The notes under the pieces were generated by a model. That model was given only the letters and a program-made list of their open reading frames with translations, searched no databases and was not told the DNA's origin. Shown here one piece after another: positions 1 through 13,563 of a stretch of 64,000 nucleotides of DNA (its first letter is position 1; each line of letters starts with the position of its first letter). Made by a program: the position numbers and the translations under genes. Source of the stretch: Chamaelirium japonicum (taxonomy: Eukaryota; Streptophyta; Magnoliopsida; Liliales; Melanthiaceae); assembly GCA_947650365.1 (NCBI GenBank), contig CANTAL010000002.1:2983501-3047500 (forward strand), given 5' to 3'.

Positions 1-379
1 GATCCATTCTAATTCATTCATACGATCCATTCTAATTCATTCATACGATCCATTCTACGATCCATTCTAATTCATTCGTACGTTCCATTCTAATTCATTA
101 GCACGATCAATGCTAATTCATTCGTACGATTCATTCTAATTCAATCCATTCTAATTAATTCATACGATCCATTCTAATTCATTCGTACGATCCATTCTAA
201 TTCATTCGTACGATCCATTCTAATTCATTCGGACGATCCATTCTTATTCATTCGCACAATCCATTCTAATTCATTCGTACGATCCATTCTAATTCATTCG
301 CACGAATGTATCCATTCTAATTCATTCGTACGATCCATTCTAATTCCTTCGTGCGATCCATTCTAATTCCTTCGTACGA
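1..379 (-). repeat. Reverse-oriented satellite block
   Basis: Core reads on the minus strand (ATCCATTCTAATTCATTC on plus). The block contains the 28-bp monomer variant near 300-320 and changes to forward at a CTTCGTACGAATGAATTTG junction. Confidence 0.9.
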
Positions 380-1872
380 ATGAATTTGAATGGATACCTT
401 CGTGCGAGTGAATTAGAATGGATCGTATGAATGAAATAGAATGGATCGTACGAATGAATTAGAATGGATCGTGCGAATGAATTAGAATGGATCGTACGAA
501 TTAAATAGAATGGATACATTCGTGCAAATGAATTAGAATGGATCATATGAATGAATTAAAATGGATCGTTTGAGTGAATGCGAATGGATCGTGCGAATGA
601 ATTAGAATGGATCGTACGAATGAATTAGAATGGATCATGCGAATGAATTAGAATGGATCGTGCGAATGAATTAGAATGGATCGTATTAATGAATTAGAAT
701 GGATCGTGCGAATGAATTAGAATGGATCGTACGAATTAGTAAGAATGGATCGTGCGAATGAAATAGAATGGATCGTATGAATGAATTAGAATGGATCGTG
801 CGAATGAATTAGAATGGATCGTACGAATGAATTAGAATGGATTGAATTAGAATGAATCGTACGACTGAATTAGAATGAATCATACCGTACGAATGAATTA
901 GCATGGATAATACGAAGGAATTAGAATGGATCGTACGAATGAATTAGAATGGATCGTACGAATGAATTAGAATGGATCGTACGAAGGAATTAGAATGGAT
1001 CGTACGAAGGAATTAGAATGGATAGTACGAATGAATTAGAATGGATACCTTCGTGCAAATGAATTAGAATGGATCGCACGAATGAGTAAGAATGGATCGT
1101 ACGAATGAAATAGAATGGATCGTATGAATGAATTAGAATGGATCGTACGAATGAATTAGGATGGATACATTCGTGCGAATGAATTAGAATGGATCAAACG
1201 AATGAATTAGAATGGATTCATTCGTGCGAATGAATTAGAATGGATCGTACGAATGAGTAAGAATGGATCGTACGAATGAATTAGAATGGATTGAATTAGA
1301 ATGAATCGTACGAATGAATTAGAATGGATCATACGATGGAATTAGAATGGATCGTACGAATGAATTAGAATGGATCGTATTAATGAATTAGAATGGATCG
1401 TGTGAATGCATTAGATTGGATCGTGCGAATGAATTAGAATGGATCGTATGAATGAATTAGAATGGATCGAACGAATGAATTAGAATGGATACATTCGTGC
1501 AAAAGAATTAGAATGGATTGTATGAATGAATTAGAATGGATCGTGCGAATGAATTAGAATGGATCGTACGAATGAATTAGAATGGATCATACGACGGAAC
1601 TAGAATGGATCGTACGAATGAATTAGAATGGATCGTATTAATGAATTAGAATAGATCGTGCGAATGCATTAGATTGGATCATGCGAATGAATTAGAATGG
1701 ATCGTACGAATGAATTAGAATGGATCGAACGAATGAATTAGAATGGATACATTCGTGCAAAAGAATTAGAATGGATTGTATGAATGAATTAGAATGGATC
1801 GTACGAATGAATTAGAATGAATACATTCGTGCGAAAGAATTAGAATAGATCGTATGAATGAATTAGAATGGA
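380..1872 (+). repeat. Forward satellite block with a higher-order repeat copy
   Basis: About 1.5 kb of forward monomers. It includes a copy of the ordered variant series that starts at the CATACCGTACG monomer (881) and reaches the ATACCTTCGTGCAAATG monomer (1045), followed by GAGTAAG and GAAATAG monomers. It ends at an atypical forward-to-reverse switch (GATCCAATCTAATTC). Confidence 0.9.
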
Positions 1873-2185
1873 TCCAATCTAATTCATTAGTACGATCTAT
1901 TCTAATTCATTCATACGATCCATTCTAATTCATTCGCACGAATGTATCCATTCTAATTCATTCGTACGATCCATTCTAATTCATTCGCACGATCCATTCT
2001 AATTCATTCATACGATCCATTCTATTTCATTCGTACGATCCATTCTTACTCATTCGTACGATCCATCCTAATTCATTTGCACGAAGGTATCCATTCTAAT
2101 TCATTCGTACGATCCATTCTAATTCATTCGCACGATCCATTCTAATTTATTCGTATGTGAGTGGATCGTGTTTTTTCGTGCTAAT
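1873..2185 (-). repeat. Short reverse block ending in the T6 junction
   Basis: Roughly 280 bp of reverse monomers. It returns to forward through junction K1 (2161-2180), a non-monomer stretch with a run of six T. Confidence 0.88.
2161..2180 (+). repeat. Junction K1, copy 1
   Basis: GTGGATCGTGTTTTTTCGTG, a reverse-to-forward turning point that departs from the monomer. The same 20 bases occur at 13544-13563, and as the reverse complement at 16812-16831 and (one base changed) at 50792-50811. Confidence 0.9.
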
Positions 2186-4277
2186 GAATTAGAATGGATC
2201 GTACGAATGAATTAGAATGAATACATTCGTGCAAAAGAATTAGAATGGATCATATGAATGAATTAGATTGGATACATTCGTGCAAATGAATTAGAATGGA
2301 TACATTCATGGGAATGAATTAGACTGGATAGTACAAAGGAATTAGAATGGATCATACGAATGAAATATAATGGGTCGTACAAAGGAATTAGGATGGATCG
2401 TACGAATGAATTAGAATGGATCGTACGAATGAATTAGAGTGGATTGAATTAGAATGAATCGTACGAATGAATTAGAATGGATCGTACGAATGAATTAGAA
2501 TGGATCGTACGAATGAATTAGAATGGATTGAATTAGAATGAATCGTACGAATGAATTAGAATGAATCATACCGTACGAATGAATTAGAATGGATCATACG
2601 AAGGAATTAGAATGGATCGTACGAATGAATTAGAATGGATCGTACGAATGAATTAGAATGGATCGTACGAAGGAACTAGAATGGATAGTATGAATGAATT
2701 AGAATGGATACCTTCGTGCAAATGAATTAGAATGGATCGTACGAATGAGTAAGAATGGATCGTACGAATGAAATAGAATGGATCGTATGAATGAATTAGA
2801 ATGGATCGTGCGAATGAATTAGAATGGATCGTACGAATGAATTAGAATAGATTGTGCGAATGAATTAGAATGGATCGTACGAATGAATTAGAAAGGATCG
2901 TACGAATGAATTAGAATGGATCGTATGAATGAATTAGAATGGATCGTGCGAATGAATTAGAATGGATCGTACGAATGAAATAGAATGGATACATTCGTGC
3001 GAATGAATTAGAATGGATCATATGAATGAATTAGAATGGATCGTTTGAGTGAATGCGAATGGATCGTGCGAATGAATTAGAATGAATTAGAATGGATCGT
3101 ACGAATGAATTAGAATGGATCGTGCGAATGAATTAGAATGGATCGTGCGAATGAATTAGAATGGATCGTATTAATGAATTAGAATGGATCGTGCGAATGA
3201 ATTAGAATGGATCATACGAATGAGTAAGAATGGATCGTGCGAATGAAATAGAATGGATCGTATGAATGAATTAGAATGGATCGTGCGAATGAATTAGAAT
3301 GGATCGTACGAATGAATTAGAATGGATTGAATTAGAATGAATCGTACGAATGAATTAGAATGAATCATACCGTATGAATGAATTAGAATGGATCATACGA
3401 AGGAATTAGAATGGATCGTACGAATGAATTAGAATGGATCGTACGAATGAATTAGAATGGATCGTACGAAGGAATTAGAATGGATCATACGAAGGAATTA
3501 GAATGGATAGTACGAATGAATTAGAATGGATACCTTCGTGCAAATGAATTAGAATGGATCGTACGAATGACTAAGAATGGATCGTACGAATGAAATAGAA
3601 TGGATCGTATGAATGAATTAGAATGGTCGTGCGAATGAATTAGAATGGATCGTACGAATGAATTAGAATAGATTGTGCGAATGAATTAGAATGGATCGTA
3701 CGAATGAATTAGAATGGATCGTACGAATGAATTAGAATGGATCGTATGAATGAATAAGAATGGATCATGCGAATGAATTAGAATGGATCGTACGAATGAA
3801 ATAGAATGGATTCGCACGAATGTATCCGAATGGATCGTACGAAGGAATTAGAATGGATCGTACGAAGGAATTAGAATGGATAGTACGAATGAATTAGAAT
3901 GGATACCTTCGTGCAAATGAATTAGAATGGATCGTACGAATGAGCAAGAATGGATCGTACGAATGAAATAGAATGGATCGTATGAATGAATTAGAATGGA
4001 TCGTGCGAATGAATTAGAATGGATCGTACGAATGAATTAGAATAGATTGTGCGAATGAATTAGAATGGATCGTACGAATGAATTAGAATGGATCGTATGA
4101 ATGAATTAGAATGGATCTTATGCATGAATTAGAATGGATCGTGCGAATGAATTAGAATGGATCGTACGAATGAATTAGAATGGATCGTACGAAGGAATTA
4201 GAATGGATCGTATGAATGAATTAGAATGGATCGTGCAAATGAATTAGAATGGATCGTACGAATGAAATAGAATGGAT
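2186..4277 (+). repeat. Forward satellite block with two higher-order repeat copies
   Basis: Two copies of the ordered variant series begin at CATACC 2567 and 3366. Their distances to the next ATACCTTC monomer are 141 and 164 bp, a difference of exactly one 23-bp monomer. A J1-like sequence near 3810 does not change strand here. The block ends at a true J1 switch near 4278. Confidence 0.9.
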
Positions 4278-7200
4278 TCACACGAATGTATCCATTCTAA
4301 TTCATTCGTACGATCCATTCTAATTCATTCGTACAATCCATTCTAATTCATTCGCACGATCCATTCGCATTCACTCAAACGATCCATTCTAATTCATTCA
4401 TATGATCCATTCTAATTCATTCGCACGAATGTATCCATTCTAATTCATTCGTACGATCCATTCTAATTTATTTGTACGAATGTATCCACTCTAATTCATT
4501 CATACGATCCATTCTAATTCATTTGTACGAATGTATCCACTCTAATTCATTCGTACGAATGAATTAGAATGGATCGTATGAGTGTGAATGAATTAGAATG
4601 GATCGTGCGAATGAATTAGAATGGATCGTATTAATGAATTAGAATGGATCGTATGAATGGATCGTACGAATGAAATACAATGGATCGTATGAATGAATTA
4701 GAATGGATCGTGCGAATGAATTAGAATGGATCGTACGAATGAATTAGAATCAATTGTGCGAATGAATTAGAATGGATCGTACGAATGAATTAGAATGGAT
4801 CGTACGAATGAATTAGAATGGATCGTATGCATGAATTAGAATGGATTGTGCGACTGAATTAGAATGGATCGTACGAATGAATTAGAATGGATCGTACGAA
4901 GGAATTAGAATGGATCGTACGAATGAATTAGAAAGGATACATTTGAATTCATTCGTACGATCCATTCTAATTCCTTCGTACGATCCATATTCTAATTCAT
5001 TCGCATGATCCATTCTAATTCATTCGCACGATCCATTCTAATTCAATCATACGATCCATTCTTACTCATCGTATGCATGAATTAGAATGGATCGTGCGAA
5101 TGAATTAGAATGGATCGTAAGAATGAATTAGAATGGATCGAACGAATGAATTAGAATGGATACATTCGTGCAAAAGAATTAGAATGGATTGTATGAATGA
5201 ATTTGAATGGATCGTGCGAATGAATTAGAATGGATCGTACGAATGAATTAGAATGGATACATTCGTGCAAAAGAATTAAAATAGATCTTATGAATGAATT
5301 AGAATGGATCGTATGAATGAAATAGAATGGATCGTACGAATGAATTAGAATGGATCGTACGATAGAATTAGAATGGATCGTACGAATGAATTAGAATGGA
5401 TCGTATGCATGAATTAGAATGGATCGTACGAATGAATTAGAAAGGATCGTACGAATGAATTAGAATGGATCGTATGCATGAATTAGAATGGATCGTGCAA
5501 ATCAATTAGAATGGATCGTACGAATGAATTAGAATGGATCGGACGAATGAATTAGAATGGATCGTACGAATGAATTAGAAAGGATACATTCGAATTCATT
5601 CGTACGATCCATTCTAATTCCTTCGTACGATCCATATTCTAATTCATTCGCACGATCCATTCTATTTCATTCGCACGATCCATTCTAATTCATTCGTACG
5701 ATCCATTCTTACTCATCGTATGCATGAATTAGAATGGATCGTGCGAATGAATTAGAATGGATCGTAAGAATGAATTAGAATGGATCGAACGAATGAATTA
5801 GAATGGATACATTCGTGCAAAAGAATTAGAATGGATTGTATGAATGAATTTGAATGGATCGTGCGAATGAATTAGAATGGATCGTACGAATGAATTAGAA
5901 TGGATACATTCGTGCAAAAGAATTAAAATAGATCTTATGAATGAATTAGAATGGATCGTATGAATGAAATAGAATGGATCGTACGAATGAATTAGAATGG
6001 ATCGTACGATAGAATTAGAATGGATCGTACGAATGAATTCGAATGTATCCTTTCTAATTCATTCATACGATCCATTCTAATTCCTTCGTATGATCCATTC
6101 TAATTCATTCGTACGATCCATTCTAATTCATTCACACGATCCATTCTAATTCATTTGTACGATCCATTCAATTTCATTCATACGATCCATTCTAATTCAT
6201 TCATACGATCTATTCTAATTCTTTCGCACGAATGTATCCATTCTAATTCATTCGTACGATCCATTCTAATTAGAATAGATCATATGAATGAATTAGAATG
6301 GATCGTGCGAATGAATTAGAATGGATCGTACGAATGAATTAGAATGGATTCATTCGTGCGAATGAATTAGAATGGATCGTACGAATGAGTAAGAATGGAT
6401 CGTACGAATGAATTAGAATATATTGAATTAGAATGAATCGTACGAATGAATTAGAATGGATCGTACGAATGAATTAGAATGGATCGTAGGAATGAATTAG
6501 AATGGACTGAATTAGAATGAATCATACGAATGAATTAGAATGAATCATACCGTACGAATGAATTAGAATGGATCATACGAAGGAATTAGAATGGATCGTA
6601 CGAATGAATTAGAATGGATCGTACGAATGAATTAGAATAGATCATACGAATGAAATAGAATAGATCGTACGAATGAATTAGAAAGGATCGTACGAATGAA
6701 TTAGAATGGATACATTCGTGCGAATGAATTAGAATGGAGAGTACGAATGAATTAGAATGGATACCTTCGTGCAAATGAAATAGAATGGATCGTACGAATG
6801 AGTAAGAATGGATCGTACGAATGAAATAGAATGGATCGTATGAGTGAATTAGAATGGATCGTGCGAATGAATTAGAATGAATCGTACGAATGAATTAGAG
6901 TAGATTGTGCGAATGAATTAGAATGGATCGTACGAATGAATTAGAATGGATCGTACGAATGAATTAGAATGGATCGTATGAATGAATTAGAATGGATCGT
7001 GTGAATGAATTTGAATAGATCGTACGAATGAAATAGAATGGATTCGCACGAATGTATCCATTCTAATTCATTCATACGATCCATTCTAATTCATTCGCAC
7101 GATCCATTCTAATTCATTTGCACGAATGTATCCATTCTAATTCATTCGTAAGATCAATTCTAATTCATTCATACGATCTATTCTAATTGATTCATACAAT

Positions 7201-8089
7201 CCATTCTAATTCCTTCGTACGATCCATTCTAATTCATTCGTCCGATCCATTCTAATTCATTCGTACTATCCATTCTTACTCATTCGTACGAAGGAATTAG
7301 AATGGATCGTACGAAGGAATTAGAATGGATAGTACGAATGAATTAGAATGGATACCTTCGTGCAAATGAATTAGAATGGATCGTACGAATAAGTAAGAAT
7401 GGATCGTACGAATAAAATAGAATGGATCGTATGAATGAATTAGAATGGATCGTGCGAATGAATTAGAATGGATCGTACGAATGAATTAGAATAGATTGTG
7501 CGAATGAATTAGAATGGATCGTACGAATGAATTAGAATGGATCGTACGAATGAATTAGAATGGATCGTATGAATGAATTAGAATGGATCGTGCGAATGAA
7601 TTAGAATGGATCGTACGAATGAAATAGAATGGATTCGCACGAATGTATCCATTCTAATTCATTCGTACGATCCATTCTAATTCATTCGTACAATCCATTC
7701 TAATTCATTCGCACGATCCATTCGCATACACTCAAACAATCCATTCTAATTCATTCATATGATCCATTCTAATTCATTCGCACGAATGTATCCATTCTAA
7801 TTCATTCGTACGATTCATTCTAATTTATTTGTACGAATGTATCCACTCTAATTCATTCATACGATCCATTCTAATTCATTCGCATGAATGTATCCATTCC
7901 AATTCATTCGTACGATCCATTCTAATTCATTCGCACAATCTATTCTAATTCATTCGTATGATCTATTCTATTTCATTCGTACAATCCATTCTTACTCAAT
8001 CGTATGATCCATTCTAATCCATTCGCACAATCTATTCTAATTCATTCGTACGATCCATTCTATTTCATTCGTACGATCCATTCTAATTA
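4278..8089. repeat. Rapidly flipping satellite zone
   Basis: Thirteen short blocks. Reverse: 4278-4551, 4944-5069, 5593-5716, 6045-6269, 7045-7284, 7635-8089. Forward: 4552-4943, 5070-5592, 5717-6044, 6270-7044, 7285-7634. Forward-to-reverse edges at 4278, 7045 and 7635 are J1; those at 4944, 5593 and 6045 are J2. The stretches 4950-5400 and 5600-6000 are near-identical copies about 645 bp apart, sharing the switch TTACTCATCGTATGCATG. Confidence 0.88.
7030..7060. repeat. Junction J1, representative
   Basis: GGATTCGCACGAATGTATCC joins a forward GAAATAGAAT monomer to reverse monomers. The same form, with small changes, is near 4278, 7635, 12895, 41678, 43356, 46736, 54071, 59933 and 61143. Its reverse complement (ATACATTCGTGCGAATCC then ATTCTATTTC) is near 10818, 15450, 24667, 30005, 39905, 49316, 50658, 52649 and 58184. 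All 19 are forward-to-reverse turns. Confidence 0.9.
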
Positions 8090-10817
8090 GAATGGATAGT
8101 ACGAATGAATTAGAATGGATACCTTCGTGCAAATGAATTAGAATGGATCGTACGAATAAGTAAGAATGGATCGTACGAATGAAATAGAATGGATCGTATG
8201 AATGAATTAGAATGGATCGTACAAATGAATTAGAATGGATCGTATGAATGAAATAAAATAGATCGTACGAATGAATTAGAATGGATCGTATGAATGAATT
8301 AGAATGGATCGTATGAATGCATTAGAGTGGATACATTCGTACAATTGAATTAGAATGGATCGTACGAATGAAATAGAATGGATCGAACGAATGAATTAGA
8401 GTGGATACATTCGTACAAATGAATTAGAATGGATCGTACGAATTAATTAGAATGGATACATTCGTGCAAATGAATTAGAATTGATCATACGAATGAAATA
8501 GAATGGATCGTACGAATGAATTAGAATGGATACATTCATACAAATGAATTAGAATGGATCGTATGAATGAATTAGAATGGATCGTATGAGTGAATTAGAA
8601 TGGATACGAAGAAATTAGAATGGATCGTACGAAGGAATTAGAATGGAGAATGGATCGTGCGAATGAATTAGAATGGATCGTGCGATAAGAAAGGATCGTA
8701 CGAATGAAATAGAATAGATCGTACGGATAAATGAATTTGGATCGTGCTAATGAATTAGAATGGATCGTACGAATGAATTAGAATGGATCGTACTAATGAA
8801 TTACAATAGATTGTGCGAATGAATTAGAATGGATCGTACGAATGAATTAGAAAGGATATATTCGTGCGAATGAATTAGAAAAGATCGTATGAATGAATTA
8901 GATTGGATCGTATTAATGAATTAGAATGGATCGTGCGAATGAATTAGAATAGATCGTACGAATGAATTAGAATGGATAGATTCGTGCGAATGAATTTGAA
9001 TGGATCGTACGAAGGAATTAGAATGGATTGTACGAAGGAATTAGAATAGATCATACGAAGAAATTAAAATGGATCGTACGAATGAATTAGAATGGATCGT
9101 GCGATAAGAATGGATCGTACGAATGAAATAGAATAGATCGTACGGATAAATGAATTTGGATCATGCTAATAAATTAGAATGGATCGTACGAATGAATTAG
9201 AATTAGAATGGATCGGTCGAAGGAATTAGAATGGATCGTATGAATGAATTAGAGTGGATACATTCGTGCGAATGAATTCGAATAGATCGTGCGAATGAAT
9301 TAGAATGGATTGTACGAATGAATTAGAATAGATCGTGCGAATGAATTAGAATGGATCATGCTAATGAATTAGAATTGATCGTACGAATGAATTAGAATAG
9401 ATTGTGCGAATGAATTAGAATGGATCGTACGAATGAATTAGAATGGATCATACGAATGAAATAGAATGGATCGTATGAATGAATTAGAATGGGTCGTACG
9501 AAGGAATTAGAATGGATCGTACGAATGAATTAGAATGGATACCTTCGTGCAAATGAATTAGAATGGATCGTACGAATGAGTAAGAATGGATCGTACGAAT
9601 GAAATAGAATGGATCGTATGAATGAATTAGAATGGATTAGAATGGATCGTATGCATGAATTAGAATCGATCGTACGAATGAATTAGAATAGATTGTCCGA
9701 ATGAATTAGAATGGATCGTACGAATGAATTGGAATAGATACATTCGTGTGAATTCATTAGAATGGATCGTACGAATGAGTAAGAATGGATCGTGCGAATG
9801 AATTAGAATAGATCGTGCGAATGAATTAGAATGGATCGTATGAATGAATTAGAATGGATCGTATGAATGAATTAGAAATGATCGTGCGAATGAATTAGAA
9901 TGGATCGTGCGAATGAATTAGAATGGATCGTACGAACGAATTAGAATGGATCGTATGAATGAATTAGATTGGATCGTATTAATGAATTAGAATGGATCGT
10001 ACGAATGAATTAGAATAGATCGTGCGAATGAATTAGAATGGATACGAATGGATCGTACGAATGAATTAGAATGGATCGTTCGAATGAATTAGAATAGATT
10101 GTGCGAATGAATTAGAATGGATCGTACGAATGAATTAGAAAGGATACATTCGTGCGAATGAATTAGAATGGATCGTATGAGTGTGAATGAATTAGAATGG
10201 ATCGTGCGAATGAATTAGAATGGATCGTATTAATGAATTAGAATGGATCGTGCGAATGAATTAGAATGGATCGTACGAAAGAGTAAGAATGGATCGTGCG
10301 AATGAATTAGAATGGATCATATGAATGAATTAGAATGGATCGTATGAATGAATTAGAATGGATCGTGCGAATAAATTAGAATGGATCGTATGAATGAATT
10401 AGAATAGATTGTGCGAATGAATTAGAATGGATCGTACGAATGAATTAGAATGGATACATTCGTGCGAATGAATTAGAATGGATCGTATGAAAGAATTAGA
10501 ATCGATCGTACGAATGAATTAGAATGGATCATGCGAATAAATTAGAATGGATCGTGCGAATGAATTAGAATGGATCGTACGAATGAAATAGAATAGATTG
10601 TACGAATGAGATAGAATGGATCGTGCGAATGAATTAGAATGGATCGTGCGAAAGAATTAGAATGGATCGTACGAATGAATTAGAATGGATCGTATGAATG
10701 AATTAGAATGGATCATACGAATGAATTAGAATGGATACATTCGTGCGAATGAATTAGAATGGATCGTGCGAATGAATTAGAATGGATCGTACGAATGAAT
10801 TAGAATGGATACATTCG
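8090..10817 (+). repeat. Long forward satellite block
   Basis: 2.7 kb of forward monomers, more diverged than most: frequent tails AGATTGTGCG, GATCGTGCGATAAG and TACGGATAAATG, and GAGTGGATACATTCGTACAAATG monomers. It ends at a J1 junction (10810-10835) in reverse-complement form. Confidence 0.9.
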
Positions 10818-13562
10818 TGCGAATCCATTCTATTTCATTCGTACGATCCATTCTAATTCATTCGCACGATCCATTCTAATTCATTCATACGATCCATTCT
10901 AATTCATTCATACGATCCATTCTAATTCATTCGTACGATCCATTCTAATTTCTTTGTATGATCTATTCTAATTCCTTCGTACGATCCATTCTAATTCCTT
11001 CGTACGATCCATTCAAATTCATTCGCACGAATCTGTCCATTCTAATTCATTCGTATGATCCATTCTAATTCATTCGCATGATCCATTCTAATTCATTCAT
11101 ACGATCCATTCTAATTCATTCGTACGATCCATTCTAATTCATTCGTACGATCCATTCTAATTCATTCGCACAATCTATTCTAATTCATTCGCACGATCCA
11201 TTCTAATTCATTCGCACGATCCATTCTAATTCATTCATACGATCCATTCTATTCCATTCTAATTCCTTCGTACGATCCATATTCTAATTTATTCGTACGA
11301 TCCATTCGCACGAATGGATTGTACGAATGAAATAGAATAGATCGTACGAATGAATTAGAATGGATCATGCTATCGATTAGAATTGATCGTACGAATGAAT
11401 TAGAATAGATTGTGCGAATGAATTAGAATGGATCGTACGAATGAATTGGAATGGATACATTCGTGCGAATGAATTAGAATGGATCGTATGAATGAATTAG
11501 AGTGGATACATTCGTACAAATGAATTAGAATGGATCGTACGAATGAATTAGAATGGATACATTCGTGCGAATGAATTAGAATGGATCATATGAATGAATT
11601 AGAATGGATCGTTTGAGTGAATGCGAATGGATCGTGCGAATGAATTAAAATGGATTGTACGAATGAATTAGAATGGATCGTACGAATGAATTAGAATGGA
11701 TCGTACGAATGAATTAGAATGGATCGTATGAATGAATTAGAATGGATCGTGCGAATGAATTAGAATGAATCCTACGAATGAAATAGAATGGATCGTATGA
11801 ATGAATTAGAGTGGATACATTCGTACAAATGAATTAGAATGGATTGAATTAGAATGAATCGTACGAATGAATTAGAATGGATCGTGTGAATGAATTAGAA
11901 TGGATCGTACGAATGAATTAGAATGGATCGTACGAAGGAATTAGAATGGATCGTACGAATGAATTAGAAAGGATACATTCGAATTTATTCGTACGATCCA
12001 TTCTAATTCCTTCGTACGATCCATATTCTAATTCATTCGCACGATCCATTCTAATTCATTCGCACGATCCATTCTAATTCATTCATACGATCCATTCTAA
12101 TTCATTCACACAATCCATTCTAATTCATTCGTACGAATGAATTAGAATGGATCGTACGAATGAATTAGAATGGATCGTGCGAATGAATTAGAATATGGAT
12201 CGTACGAATGAATTAGAATGGATCGTAGGAATGAATTAGAATGGATACATTCATGCGAATGAATTAGAATGGATCATACGAAGGAATTAGAATGGATAGT
12301 ACGAATGAATTAGAATGGATCGTACGAATGAATTAGAATGGATCGTACGAATGAATTAGAATGGATACATTCGTGCGAATGAATTAGAATGGATCATACG
12401 AATGAATTATAGTGGATACATTCGTACAAATGAATTAGAATGGATCGTACGAATGAATTAGAATGGATACATTCGTGCGAATGAATTAGAATGGATCGTA
12501 CGAATGAATTAGAATGGATCGCATGAATGAATTATAATGGATCGTGCGAATGAATTAGAATGAATCGTACGAATGAATTAGAATGGATCGTACGAATGAA
12601 TTAGAATTGATCGTACGAATGAATTAGAATGGATTGAATTAGAATAAATCGTACGAATGAATTAGAATGAATCATACCGTACGAATGAATTAGAATGAAT
12701 CATACCGTACGAATGAATTAGAATGGATCGTGCGAATGAATTAGAATGGATCGTGCGAATGAATTAGAATGGATCGTACGAATGAATTAGAATGGATCGT
12801 ACGAATGAATTAGAATGGATCGTATGAATGAATTAGAATGGATCGTGCGAATAAATTAGAATGGATCGTACGAATGAAATAGAATGGATTCGCACGAATG
12901 TATCCATTCTAATTCATTCGTACGATCCATTCGTACAAATTAATTAGAATGGATCGTACGAATGAATTAGAATGGATACATTCGTGCGAATGAATTAGAA
13001 TGGATGATATGAATGAATTAGAATGGATCGTTTGAGTGATGCAAATGGATCGTACGAATGAATTAGAATGGATCGTACGAATGAATTAGAATGGATCGTA
13101 CGAATGAATTAGAATGGATCGTACGAATGAATTAGAATGGATCGTGCGAATGAATTAGAATGAATCGTACGAATGAAATAGAATGGATCATATGAATGAA
13201 TTAGCGTGGATACATTCGTACAAATGAATTAGAATGGATTGAATTAGAATGAATCGTACGAATGAATTAGAATGGATCGTGCGAATGAATTAGAATGGAT
13301 CGTACGAATGAATTAGAATGGATCGTACGAAGGAATTAGAATGGATCGTACGAATGAATTAGAAAGGATACATTCGAATTCATTCGCACGATCCATTCTA
13401 ATTCCTTCGTACGATCCATATTCTAATTCATTCGCACGATCCATTCTAATTCATTCGCACGATCCATTCTAATTCATTCATACGATCCATTCTAATTCAT
13501 TCACACAATCCATTCTAATTCATTCTAATTTATTCGTATGTGAGTGGATCGTGTTTTTTCGT
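10818..13562. repeat. Mixed-orientation satellite zone
   Basis: Reverse blocks at about 10818-11309, 11983-12132, 12895-12929 and 13376-13540, with forward blocks between. Forward-to-reverse edges at 10818 and 12895 are J1; 11983 and 13376 are J2. The 12895-12929 reverse piece is hardly more than one monomer long. Two CATACCGTACG monomers lie side by side near 12672-12710. The zone closes with K1 at 13544-13563. Confidence 0.87.
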
Positions 13563-13563
13563 G
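13544..13563 (+). repeat. Junction K1, copy 2
   Basis: Identical to the 20 bases at 2161-2180, with the same flanks (TATTCGTATGTGA before, CTAATGAATTAG after), so a shared turning point was copied rather than formed twice. Confidence 0.9.

Noticed and set aside
340-546. Open frame in satellite, minus strand, with His/Ser/Phe/Arg repeats (also 6586-6774, 14871-15110 and 34122-34397)
   Set aside because: The 23-bp monomer repeats its reading every 69 bp, giving a 23-residue periodic peptide (IHSNSF, SILIHSYDPF) whenever no variant adds a stop. There is no promoter, codon bias or conserved edge.
3800-3840. J1-like sequence as a further strand switch
   Set aside because: GGATTCGCACGAATGTATCC is followed directly by forward GAATGGATCG monomers, so orientation does not change there.
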